The notes under the pieces were generated by a model, which was given only the letters and a program-made list of their open reading frames with translations, was not told where the DNA came from and made no database searches. The translations under genes were made by a program, and so were the position numbers. A stretch of DNA of 5,376 nucleotides, taken from Pseudomonadota bacterium (GTDB lineage: Bacteria; Pseudomonadota; Alphaproteobacteria; Caulobacterales; Caulobacteraceae). This document shows positions 1-5,376 of this stretch, one piece after another. Every line of letters begins with the position of its first letter. The stretch's first letter is position 1. The stretch is taken from assembly GCA_023445705.1 (NCBI GenBank), contig JAEXKM010000190.1, forward strand, positions 1 through 5,376. Reading direction: 5' to 3'.

Positions 1-1011
1 GGCCAGACGCACCTTCTGGCTTGGAAGCGCGGCGTTGAGCAGCTTCGGCGCCTCGCGCAGCCGTCCCTCGACCGTGGTGGCGAAAACCTGCTTCTGCTTC
101 TGGATGCGGGCGCCCCATGCGCCATCGCGCGCCAGTTCGATGTTGTTCTCGAGTTCCGAGATCTGCAGCGTCAGGATTTCTACGGCCCGCGCGGCTTGGA
201 CCCCGGCCTGCGCGCCGCCGTTCAGCGGGAAAGAGGCCACCGTCCGGATCCGAAGATCAACAGCATCCATGAGACGCGTCGCAAACAGCGCGAGTTCAGA
301 GCCCGCCATATAGCTTTCGCCCGGGCGGTCCATCACCGCCGAAACGATGCGCAGAACCGTCCACGGCTCGGCCAACTGCCCCGCCAGCATCTCGAAGAAG
401 AGCGGCCCCAGATCGCCGCCGCCGCGGCAGGCGTCGCGATAGGCGATCCGCGCAGCGGTGGCCCGCTCCTGGGTCGTACGGGTGATCCACTGGGGAAGCT
501 TGATGGTCGCCCGGCGCACGATCGGCGCGATGCTCAGGCACGCGCGCAGCTCGCGCGAAGCGTCCGGGCGGGCGCCGTCCAGGATTCGGACTGCGGCCTG
601 AATGTCGGGATGCTCGGCGGCGTCCAGTTCCTCGGCCAGGCGCTCGGTCAGCGCATCGAATGGCTCGGCCGTCGTCACGCCGGGTTCGTAGTCGTCGACA
701 AGGTTGGCCGCGCGCTGTGCCTCGTCCGGCGCTGCTGCGCGCAGTCCCCGCCACAGCAACGGCAAGGCGGCCGGCGAGAAGGCCAACTCGCCAGCCTCAG
801 CGTTTCGGAACAGGGGAACGACCGGCTCGAGCGCCGCATTGCGAAGGCGCCGCTCGGCCACCTCCGCCTCGACCAGGCGCCGCACGCCGTTCAGCGGCGT
901 ATCGCCCGTCGCTGTCGCCAGCGCGCTTCGCAGGCTGCTGACGACCTTGTCAGGCGCGCCCGCCACCAGACTGCGGACGATGTCGATCTTGGCGTCGGGC
1001 AGGCCGGCCAT
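1..1011 (-). CDS. Conserved-looking hypothetical helical protein, C-terminus cut by window edge
   Basis: This frame is open for 337 codons from the ATG at 1011 to the left edge, with no stop. I do not recognise the family and assign no function. The residue pattern is that of a soluble, mostly alpha-helical protein. There is no signal peptide, no membrane segment, and no obvious catalytic or metal-binding motif. Features seen are an acidic/leucine helix around residues 118-135, a conserved-looking stretch with an IKLPQWITR core around 169-178, and a heptad-like segment around 278-295 (LQISELENNIELA) that could form a short coiled coil. The ATG has a weak GGAG at 1023-1026, 11 nt upstream. The frame stays open back to the kinase stop and contains an upstream GTG, but that GTG has no Shine-Dalgarno. 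It lies 114 bp downstream of the kinase gene, beyond a hairpin, so it may be a separate transcript. The clean amino-acid composition supports a real gene over the arginine-rich overlapping frames. Confidence 0.8.
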   Translation of the reverse strand, partial: MAGLPDAKIDIVRSLVAGAPDKVVSSLRSALATATGDTPLNGVRRLVEAEVAERRLRNAALEPVVPLFRNAEAGELAFSPAALPLLWRGLRAAAPDEAQRAANLVDDYEPGVTTAEPFDALTERLAEELDAAEHPDIQAAVRILDGARPDASRELRACLSIAPIVRRATIKLPQWITRTTQERATAARIAYRDACRGGGDLGPLFFEMLAGQLAEPWTVLRIVSAVMDRPGESYMAGSELALFATRLMDAVDLRIRTVASFPLNGGAQAGVQAARAVEILTLQISELENNIELARDGAWGARIQKQKQVFATTVEGRLREAPKLLNAALPSQKVRLA

Positions 1012-1081
1012 GGGTGGAGTGGCTCCGGCGCGAAGCCGTCTCCGCGCAAGGAGCGACCCTGCCACGGCGCAGTTAAGGTTT

Positions 1082-1100
1082 CGCAAAGCTCCGCTTGGCG
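1082..1100 (-). repeat. Imperfect inverted repeat (second hairpin after kinase gene)
   Basis: Read on the minus strand, CGCCAAGC and GCTTTGCG flank a GGA loop and form an 8-bp stem with one mismatch. It abuts the perfect palindrome at 1101-1120, so the transcript leaving the kinase gene would carry two hairpins in tandem. There is no following T-run, so the role in termination is uncertain. Confidence 0.4.
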
Positions 1101-1120
1101 CGCTCAGGCGCGCCTGAGCG
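1101..1120 (-). terminator. Perfect 20-bp palindrome, putative transcription terminator of the two-component operon
   Basis: The sequence CGCTCAGGCG is followed directly by its own reverse complement, CGCCTGAGCG. It begins five bases after the kinase stop codon. As RNA it can fold into an 8-bp GC-rich stem with a CGCG tetraloop. The position right after the last gene of the operon suggests a terminator or 3'-end stabiliser. The lack of a U-tract makes it non-canonical, and a perfect palindrome could also be a protein-binding site. Confidence 0.5.
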
Positions 1121-1125
1121 AATGA

Positions 1126-2517
1126 TCAGGCCTCTGCGCGCGGCAGGTCCATTTCGACCAGCAGCCCGCCAAGCCGGGCCTCGCCCAGCCGCAGGGTCCC
1201 GCCATAGGCGCGCGAGAGTTCGTCAACGATGGAGAGCCCGAGACCCGAACCGGGCGCGCTCTCGTCCAGCCGCGCGCCCCGGCGGACAACGGCTTCGCGT
1301 TGCTGGGGCGTGAGGCCCGGGCCATCGTCCTCGACCGTCAACCGCAAGCGATCGCCGGTCAGGGCGCTGGCCCGCACCCGGACCCGCCGCCCACACCACT
1401 TTCCGGCGTTCTCCATGGCGTTGCCCGCCAGCTCCAGCAGGTCCTTTCGCTCGCCCTGGAAATAGAGGTCGTCGGGCGCGTCCCAATCGATCTCTACGCC
1501 CTTGTCCTGGAATATCCGTTCCAGCGCACGGGCCAGTTCGTCCAGCACCTCGGCCACGGAGGTCCGTTCGCCTGAGCCCTGCATCCGCGCCGCGGCGCGG
1601 GCCCGGCGAAGGTGGTGGTCGACCTGCTGGCGCATGGCTTCGGCCTGGCCTTCGACGACCTCGGCCAGCGGCCCGCCGGTCTGGCGCGCCTCGGTCAGCA
1701 TCACCGACAACGGCGTCTTCAGAGCGTGGGCCAAGTTGCCCACGTGAGTGCGCTGGCGCTCCACGACCTCCTGGTTATGGGCCATCAGAGCGTTGAGTTC
1801 GTCGGCGAGCGGGGCGAGTTCGCTCGGATAGGCGCTCTCCACCCGCTCGGCCTTGCCCCGTCGCACCGCCGCCACCTCGCGCCGGAGGGCGAAGAGCGGA
1901 TTCAGGCCTACTCGGACCTGGATGACCACCGCCGCGATCATGCCGACGCCGAGCAGCAGAAAGGCGATCGCCGTGGCGGTGATGAAGCTGCGCACGTCCC
2001 GGTCGACCGGGCTGCGGTCCTCGGCGGCCATGAACACGACCGGCGCGCTGCGTCCCGGCAGCTTGGCCTGGGTGGCCATGGCGCGCAGCCGCTCATCGAT
2101 CTGCGGGCCGGGGGTATTGTAGGAGACCGGCTGCCCGGGCTGGTCGTTCAGCCGCTTGACGATGTCGCCGGGCCATTTGAGCTCGCTGTCCCACAGCGAG
2201 CGCGAGCGCACCAGAACCTTCAACTGGCCATCGGGCGTCGGTTCGGCGATCTGCCAGTACTTGCCCGAAAACGCCCGCAAGGCTCGCAGGTCGGTCAGGG
2301 CCGGCGCCACGACCTCGCCCTTCTCGGCGATGGTCGTCCCGGCGGTGAGATTGTCGATGAGTTCGTTGAGGCCCTGGTCGAACCGGCGGATCGCCGCCTG
2401 CTGGAACAGCAGCGCCAGAACCAGCGCCGAGACTAGCAGCACAGCGAGGCTCCACCCCGCGGCGAGGATCACCAGCCGCCGGACGAGCGAGGGCTGGCCG
2501 AGGGCCGGCATGCTCAC
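1126..2517 (-). CDS. Membrane sensor histidine kinase, PhoQ/FeuQ-like
   Basis: This is a 463-residue inner-membrane sensor kinase that would autophosphorylate on His264 and pass the phosphate to the response regulator encoded just upstream. Seen in order: a first transmembrane helix around residues 14-38; a periplasmic sensor region of about 140 residues; a second transmembrane helix around 178-201; a HAMP-like linker to about 255; an H-box with NLAHALKTPL at 261-270; a PhoQ-style N-box GNAMENAGKW at 365-374; a G1 box EDDGPGL at 396-402; and a G2 box GSGLGLSIV at 423-431. All key residues are present, so it should be active. The N-box and H-box wording resembles PhoQ and the alphaproteobacterial FeuQ more than EnvZ. 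The sensor region lacks the acidic cluster that binds magnesium in PhoQ, so the signal is unknown. The start is GTG, overlapping the regulator stop as GTGA; a GAGG at 2528-2531 lies 10 nt upstream. An ATG two codons later is the alternative. Confidence 0.95.
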   Translation of the reverse strand: MSMPALGQPSLVRRLVILAAGWSLAVLLVSALVLALLFQQAAIRRFDQGLNELIDNLTAGTTIAEKGEVVAPALTDLRALRAFSGKYWQIAEPTPDGQLKVLVRSRSLWDSELKWPGDIVKRLNDQPGQPVSYNTPGPQIDERLRAMATQAKLPGRSAPVVFMAAEDRSPVDRDVRSFITATAIAFLLLGVGMIAAVVIQVRVGLNPLFALRREVAAVRRGKAERVESAYPSELAPLADELNALMAHNQEVVERQRTHVGNLAHALKTPLSVMLTEARQTGGPLAEVVEGQAEAMRQQVDHHLRRARAAARMQGSGERTSVAEVLDELARALERIFQDKGVEIDWDAPDDLYFQGERKDLLELAGNAMENAGKWCGRRVRVRASALTGDRLRLTVEDDGPGLTPQQREAVVRRGARLDESAPGSGLGLSIVDELSRAYGGTLRLGEARLGGLLVEMDLPRAEA

Positions 2518-3206
2518 GGCTTGGCCGCCTCGCCTCCCAGCTCCTCGGACGGCGCCGTCAGGCGATAGCCGAGGCCGCGGACGGTCTCGATACGGTCGGC
2601 GCCGATCTTCTTGCGCAGGCGGCCGATGAACACCTCGATGGTGTTGGAGTCGCGGTCGAAGTCCTGGTCGTAGAGATGCTCCACCAGTTCCGTCCGGCTG
2701 ATCACCCGGCCTTGATGCATCATCAGATAGTGCAGCAGGCGGTATTCGAGCGACGTCAGCCTCAATGGCTCGCCGTTGACACTGGCCCGCGCCGCGCGGG
2801 GATCGAGCCGCAGGCCGCCCAGGGACAGACTCGGGGCGGCATGGCCGGCCGAACGCCGTAGCAGGGCGCGAAGACGCGCCAGCAGTTCCTCGGTGTGGAA
2901 CGGCTTGGTCAGGTAGTCGTCGGCCCCCGCGTCGAAGCCGGCCACCTTTTCGCTCCAGGCGCCGCGTGCGGTCAGGATCAGGACCGGCACGGTCATGTTC
3001 TCGCGCCGCCAGCGCTCCAGCACCGACACCCCATCGACCTTGGGCAAGCCGAGATCCAGGATCACCGCATCGTAAGGCTCGGTCTCGCCCAGGAACTGCG
3101 CTTCCTCGCCGTCAGAGGCGTGGTCCACCGCATAGCCAGCATCGGCGAGCGCCGACTTGAGCTGGCGCGACAGGTCCGGATCGTCCTCAACCAACAAGAT
3201 ACGCAT
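2514..3206 (-). CDS. OmpR/PhoP-family response regulator, FeuP-like
   Basis: This is a 230-residue cytoplasmic DNA-binding regulator and the partner of the kinase downstream. The receiver domain spans about 1-118 and has all the expected residues: the acidic pocket E7-D8-D9, phosphoacceptor D51 (in ILDLGLP), T79 and K101 (in LTKPFH). A winged-helix output domain follows at about 128-216. It includes LTSLEYRLLHYLM, a recognition-helix region SNTIEVFIGRLRKK, and the closing VRGLGYRL typical of the OmpR family. The segment WSEKVAGFDAGADDYLTKPF and the overall wording resemble FeuP/PhoP regulators. Length is normal for the family. A good AAGGAG lies 4 nt from the ATG and overlaps the stop codon of the preceding PepSY gene, which indicates translational coupling. 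The kinase start overlaps this gene by 4 bp. It probably controls its own operon through the direct repeat at 3570-3585. The family assignment is firm; the regulon and exact orthology are not. Confidence 0.96.
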   Translation of the reverse strand: MRILLVEDDPDLSRQLKSALADAGYAVDHASDGEEAQFLGETEPYDAVILDLGLPKVDGVSVLERWRRENMTVPVLILTARGAWSEKVAGFDAGADDYLTKPFHTEELLARLRALLRRSAGHAAPSLSLGGLRLDPRAARASVNGEPLRLTSLEYRLLHYLMMHQGRVISRTELVEHLYDQDFDRDSNTIEVFIGRLRKKIGADRIETVRGLGYRLTAPSEELGGEAAKP

Positions 3207-3210
3207 GGAA

Positions 3211-3216
3211 CTCCTT
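3211..3216 (-). promoter_or_regulatory. Ribosome binding site of the response regulator, overlapping the upstream stop codon
   Basis: AAGGAG on the minus strand sits 4 nt before the regulator ATG. Its first two bases are part of the TAA stop of the PepSY gene. The overlap ties translation of the two genes together and fixes the regulator start. Confidence 0.8.
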
Positions 3217-3544
3217 AGCCGCCCTGGCGGGAAATGATGGCGCCCGTCTGGGCGTCGACCACGAAGATGATCACCCGGCCGTCATTGGTCTGCCATTGCA
3301 CGAAGTAGGCAGGCCGCCCGCCGGCGTCACCCTGGGTGGTGTTGAGCTGCCGTCCCGGCGTGCGGGCGGCGATGGTGGCGATCACCTGTTGCAGCGGCAC
3401 CTGCCGGCCGCCGCGCACGGCTGCGCGCGCCGCATCCTGGTCGCCCCGGCCGCCATAGGACGGACGGCCATAGTCCGGGTACGGCTGGGCCTGAGCCGCC
3501 GGAGCGGCCGCCAGCAGCGCGGCAATGACAAGAAGGCGTTTCAT
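3215..3544 (-). CDS. Small secreted PepSY-like protein, first gene of the two-component operon
   Basis: This is a 109-residue exported protein when started at MKRLL. It has a classic Sec signal peptide: basic n-region MKR, hydrophobic core LLVIAALLAAAP, and a likely cleavage after AQA at residue 19. A Tyr/Gly/Pro-rich linker follows at about 20-36. Then comes a single domain resembling PepSY: a helix with VPLQQVIATIAAR, and strands ending in DGRVIIFVVDAQTGAII, close to the usual GRxxxVxVDAxTGxVL ending. PepSY domains are often found beside two-component systems and are thought to act in the periplasm or envelope; no catalytic residues are visible. The gene ends 8 bp before the regulator ATG, so the three genes form one operon. 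An ATG at 3556 would add four residues (MLRP). I prefer 3544 because a -10-like TCTAAT overlaps the upstream ATG. Neither start has a strong Shine-Dalgarno. It might modulate the kinase, but this is inference. Confidence 0.85.
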   Translation of the reverse strand: MKRLLVIAALLAAAPAAQAQPYPDYGRPSYGGRGDQDAARAAVRGGRQVPLQQVIATIAARTPGRQLNTTQGDAGGRPAYFVQWQTNDGRVIIFVVDAQTGAIISRQGG

Positions 3545-3554
3545 AGGCCGCAGC

Positions 3555-3560
3555 ATTAGA
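3555..3560 (-). promoter_or_regulatory. Candidate -10 element of the PepSY/regulator/kinase operon
   Basis: TCTAAT on the minus strand matches the TATAAT consensus at five of six bases. It lies 9 nt downstream of the second TTCAG half-site, close to the spacing seen at PhoP-type activated promoters. Transcription would start near 3548, only a few bases before the ATG at 3544, giving an almost leaderless mRNA. No good -35 hexamer is visible, as expected if the bound regulator replaces it. Confidence 0.4.
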
Positions 3561-3569
3561 CCCAGATCA

Positions 3570-3585
3570 CTGAACCGAGGCTGAA
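3570..3585 (-). promoter_or_regulatory. Direct repeat TTCAG-N6-TTCAG, putative regulator-binding site
   Basis: On the minus strand ATTCAGCCTCGGTTCAG carries two TTCAG half-sites with an 11-bp period, one helical turn. Such direct repeats are the usual binding pattern of dimeric OmpR/PhoP-family regulators. The site lies 26 bp upstream of the PepSY ATG at 3544, just ahead of a -10-like box. The likely binder is the regulator at 2514-3206, giving positive autoregulation. The repeat is seen directly; the binder is inferred. Confidence 0.5.
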
Positions 3586-3607
3586 TACGCGGTTTATGAA
3601 GCTCCTA

Positions 3608-3625
3608 CCTCGTCCTGTCACGAGG
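3608..3625 (-). terminator. Short hairpin downstream of the DnaJ gene, possible weak terminator
   Basis: CCTCGT and ACGAGG form a perfect 6-bp stem with a 6-nt loop, starting 11 bp after the DnaJ stop codon. There is no T-run, so it may only attenuate read-through into the two-component operon. Confidence 0.35.
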
Positions 3626-3636
3626 GCGGGCCGCGC

Positions 3637-4551
3637 TTACTTCTTCTTGGGCGTGTACGGACGCTCTTTTCGCCAGCGCTCGGCGAAGCTTTCCAGCTCC
3701 TGATCCACCTTTTCAGGCAGCATCAGCACGATGCGGGCCAGCAGGTCGCCGCGCTTGCCGCGGCTATCGGACAGCCCGCGCCCCTTGAGGCGCAGCGACT
3801 GGCCGCTGTTCGCGCCCTTCGGAATCGTCAGCGACACCACCCCATCGGGCGTTCGCGCCTCGACCTTGCCGCCGAGCACCGCATCGGGAATCGAGACCGG
3901 CAGGTCCATGACCAGCGCCGTCCCTTCCCGCCGATAGAGCGGATGCGGGCGAATGATGAGTTCGATGAACGCGTCCCCCGGACCACCGCGCCCCGGAGAG
4001 CCCTGGCCCTTCAGACGAAGGGTCTGCCCCTCTTCCGCGCCCTTGGGAATGGTCACGTCGATCGTGCGGCCGTCGGAGAACGCGATGCGCTTCTTGCCGC
4101 CGTGGATGGCTTCCTCGAGATCGATCTCGAGCTTGGCCCGGACGTCCGATCCGCGCTGGGAGAAGCCGCCAAATCCGCCGCCCCGCCGGCCCAGGATCTC
4201 ACCGAAGAGATCGCTGAGGTCCGCGCCTTCCATCTCCTCGGCATAACGGCCGCCGCCCGCGCCACCGTTCCAGCCGCCCTGACCGCCGCCGAACGGCCCG
4301 CCCCCACCGAAGCCGCGCATGGTCTCGCGCCCGTCGGCGTCGATCTCACCGGCGTCGAATTTCTTGCGCTTCTGGGCGTCGCCGATGATGTCGAAGGCGG
4401 CGCTGACCTGCTTGAAGCGCTCTTCGGCCGCCTTGTCTCCGGGATTGGTGTCCGGGTGATGCTGCTTGGCGAGCTTGCGAAACGCCTTGCGGATCTCGTC
4501 GGCGCTCGCGCCGCGAGAGACGCCAAGCTCCTGGTAGGGATCGCGCGCCAA
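3637..4551 (-). CDS. DnaJ class B (CbpA-type) J-domain co-chaperone
   Basis: This is a 304-residue Hsp40 that would stimulate DnaK ATPase activity and deliver unfolded clients. Seen in order: a J domain at about 4-70 (DPYQELGV start, HPD at 32-34); a Gly/Phe-rich region at about 85-135; and a two-lobed C-terminal client-binding part from about 140 to 285. The two lobes carry matching motifs, IPKGAEEGQTLRLKGQG and IPKGANSGQSLRLKGRG, separated by roughly 75 residues, which reflects the paired beta-sandwich domains. There are no CxxCxGxG repeats, so it is class B, not the canonical DnaJ. Length is close to E. coli CbpA. It ends in a basic KKK tail. I chose TTG at 4551 because the protein then begins MARDPYQELGV, as in relatives, and GAGAGG lies 8 nt upstream. 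A TTG at 4596 in the same frame would add 15 unrelated-looking residues. No sigma-32 heat-shock promoter is evident upstream. Confidence 0.93.
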   Translation of the reverse strand: MARDPYQELGVSRGASADEIRKAFRKLAKQHHPDTNPGDKAAEERFKQVSAAFDIIGDAQKRKKFDAGEIDADGRETMRGFGGGGPFGGGQGGWNGGAGGGRYAEEMEGADLSDLFGEILGRRGGGFGGFSQRGSDVRAKLEIDLEEAIHGGKKRIAFSDGRTIDVTIPKGAEEGQTLRLKGQGSPGRGGPGDAFIELIIRPHPLYRREGTALVMDLPVSIPDAVLGGKVEARTPDGVVSLTIPKGANSGQSLRLKGRGLSDSRGKRGDLLARIVLMLPEKVDQELESFAERWRKERPYTPKKK

Positions 4552-4559
4552 AGAACAAA

Positions 4560-4565
4560 CCTCTC
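4560..4565 (-). promoter_or_regulatory. Ribosome binding site that decides the DnaJ TTG start
   Basis: GAGAGG on the minus strand is 8 nt before the TTG at 4551. The upstream in-frame TTG at 4596 has no comparable purine-rich sequence, so this site favours the shorter protein. Confidence 0.6.
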
Positions 4566-4628
4566 GAAAGCTTGTGGAAAAACTCAGGTCACTCAATTAG
4601 GCCGTTTGCCCGAACGCGCAAGCGGTAT

Positions 4629-4646
4629 TGTGACAATTTTATCACA
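4629..4646 (-). repeat. Inverted repeat TGTGA-N8-TCACA in the ycgN-dnaJ intergenic region
   Basis: This 5-bp dyad with an AT-rich 8-bp centre lies in the 109-bp gap between ycgN and the DnaJ gene, starting 14 bp after the ycgN stop. It is the most AT-rich patch of the gap. The arms match those of a CRP/FNR-type operator, but the spacer is 8 rather than 6. As RNA the stem would be weak and has no T-run, so it is a poor terminator. It could be an operator for the DnaJ gene or chance. Confidence 0.3.
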
Positions 4647-4660
4647 CACAGCGCATCAGC

Positions 4661-5125
4661 CTAGTCGCGGCCACGTTCTTCGAGCAAGTCCCAGGCGGCG
4701 TATTGGACAGCGTCTTCCGGATCGGCGAGCTCGTCCTCGCTGAAGGTCTCGCCACGGATCGACACGCCGGCCTCGTGGACGCTCTCCGGATCGCCCGACA
4801 CCAGGGGATGCCAATCGGCCAATCCGCGTCCCTCGTGGATGCGGCGATAGGCGCAGCTCAACGGCATCCACTGCAGCGTCTCGATATTGTGCGGCGTAAG
4901 CTTGATGCAATCTGGCACGTAACGCTTGCGCTCGGGATAGTTCGTGCAGGCGCAGGCCTGGGAGTCGAACAACCGGCAATGCACGCGCGTCGGGAAGATT
5001 TCGCCGGTGTCTTCGTCCTCGAAGCGGATCAGGCAGCACAGCCCACACCCGTCGCAGAGGCTCTCCCACTCGGGGACAGTCATCTGCTCGAGCGACTTGG
5101 TTTCCCAGAAAGGCCTCGAAGCCAT
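4661..5125 (-). CDS. ycgN: YcgN/UPF0260 family cysteine-cluster protein
   Basis: This 154-residue cytoplasmic protein belongs to the CxxCxxCC (YkgJ-like) family, and the wording follows E. coli YcgN along its length. The N-terminal FWETKSLEQM leads into EWESLCDGCGLCCL, with C24, C27, C30 and C31 as the signature cluster. Further cysteines at 50, 58, 60, 73 (PDCIKLT) and 91 (LSCAYR) are in family positions and probably complete a metal or Fe-S site. WHPLVSGDPESVHEAG in the C-terminal part is also family-typical. The biochemical role of the family is not established as far as I know. The ATG at 5125 gives the normal family N-terminus, although its Shine-Dalgarno is weak; an ATG at codon 15 would delete conserved residues. 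The next gene on this strand is the DnaJ gene, 109 bp on, and the gene on the other side is divergent, with only 47 bp between starts. Confidence 0.95.
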   Translation of the reverse strand: MASRPFWETKSLEQMTVPEWESLCDGCGLCCLIRFEDEDTGEIFPTRVHCRLFDSQACACTNYPERKRYVPDCIKLTPHNIETLQWMPLSCAYRRIHEGRGLADWHPLVSGDPESVHEAGVSIRGETFSEDELADPEDAVQYAAWDLLEERGRD

Positions 5126-5172
5126 CTTACAGGCGCCCTACACAAACCGAACTTCGCCGCCCCAGTTTACCC

Positions 5173-5376
5173 GTGACCGACGACCACAACGACTCCGCCC
5201 CTACCGAGAAGCCCGAGGGCCTGCAGCCTGGGCGTACGCCCGAGATCAGACTCTCGGACGAGCCGTTCCGCGCGGACCTGCCGCGTAAACCACAGAAAGG
5301 CAAGCTCGGCTGGGCGATCCTGAAGTGGCTGTCGATCGTTCTCGTCGTCCTGACGGCGCTCGGCGTGGGCGCGGCG
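5173..5376 (+). CDS. N-terminus of a single-pass membrane protein, cut by window edge
   Basis: Sixty-eight codons are visible, from GTG at 5173 to the right edge. Residues 1-40 are polar, rich in Asp, Glu and Pro (MTDDHNDSAPTEKP start, then PEIRLSDEPFRADLPRK). A basic patch RKPQKGK at 39-45 precedes a hydrophobic stretch from about 46 to 68 (WAILKWLSIVLVVLTALGV). This is the layout of a protein with a cytoplasmic tail and a signal anchor, the rest lying in the periplasm. A PBP1A-type bifunctional penicillin-binding protein is one fit, but the diagnostic domains are outside the window and I do not assign it. There is no Shine-Dalgarno before the GTG, and the frame is open upstream into the ycgN antisense, so the start is chosen on composition and on position after the ycgN start. 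Translation may be leaderless. Confidence 0.7.
   Translation, partial: MTDDHNDSAPTEKPEGLQPGRTPEIRLSDEPFRADLPRKPQKGKLGWAILKWLSIVLVVLTALGVGAA

Noticed and set aside
296..754. Minus-strand frame of 152 codons within the left-edge gene
   Set aside because: Extremely Arg-rich and out of frame with the continuous 337-codon reading from 1011. I checked for a frameshift joining the two and found none; the main frame is uninterrupted.
1070..1080. CtrA-type TTAA-N7-TTAA box upstream of the left-edge gene
   Set aside because: Only a single TTAAC half-site is present; no second half at the required spacing.
196..1125. Long open frame on the plus strand antisense to the left-edge gene (about 309 codons)
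   Set aside because: Arg/Gln/His-rich composition with no recognisable motif. The minus-strand frame over the same bases has normal protein composition. Such shadows are common in GC-rich DNA.
1612..2436. Plus-strand open frame of 274 codons opposite the kinase gene
   Set aside because: The kinase frame shows all catalytic boxes; the antisense frame shows only His/Arg/Gln-rich low-information sequence.
3637..4551. Canonical class A DnaJ
   Set aside because: No cysteine-rich zinc-finger repeats between the Gly/Phe region and the C-terminal domains.
4629..4646. CRP/FNR binding site
   Set aside because: The arms match TGTGA/TCACA but the spacer is 8 instead of 6, so I report only an inverted repeat.
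4552..4660. Heat-shock (sigma-32) promoter for the DnaJ gene
   Set aside because: No CTTGAA-like -35 with a CCCCAT-like -10 at proper spacing. A CTTGCGCG with a downstream TAATTG is too far from consensus to call.
3943..4743. Plus-strand open frame of 266 codons opposite the DnaJ gene and the intergenic region
   Set aside because: Ala/Leu/Arg-rich mirror of the J-domain protein coding sequence, with no domain of its own.

Overview
The window looks like a housekeeping and regulatory stretch of a GC-rich alphaproteobacterial chromosome. The order Caulobacterales (Caulobacter, Phenylobacterium or a relative) is my best guess. The reasons are the high GC, the tight packing, the use of GTG and TTG starts, weak or absent Shine-Dalgarno sequences at several genes, and protein types common in that group. 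This placement is inference from sequence character, not a database match. I see no mobile element, CRISPR array, tRNA or rRNA.

Layout: six genes lie on the minus strand and read right to left. They are a YcgN/UPF0260 cysteine-cluster protein (4661-5125), a zinc-finger-less class B (CbpA-type) DnaJ co-chaperone (3637-4551), a small secreted PepSY-like protein (3215-3544), an OmpR-family response regulator (2514-3206), its PhoQ/FeuQ-like membrane histidine kinase (1126-2517), and an unrecognised helical protein cut by the left edge (1-1011). One plus-strand gene starts at 5173, divergent from ycgN, and runs off the right edge. It shows a short cytoplasmic tail and one transmembrane segment.

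The most coherent unit is the PepSY / response regulator / histidine kinase operon. The regulator's ribosome binding site overlaps the PepSY stop codon, and the kinase start overlaps the regulator stop (GTGA). Just upstream of the PepSY gene is a direct repeat, TTCAG-N6-TTCAG, with an 11-bp period. It is followed by a -10-like TCTAAT. This is the geometry expected of a PhoP/OmpR-type regulator activating its own operon. The operon appears to end at a perfect 20-bp palindrome five bases after the kinase stop codon.

I found no convincing undescribed system. The points most worth following are the putative autoregulatory site, the small periplasmic PepSY protein as a possible accessory to the kinase, the double hairpin after the kinase gene, and the unassigned protein at the left edge.
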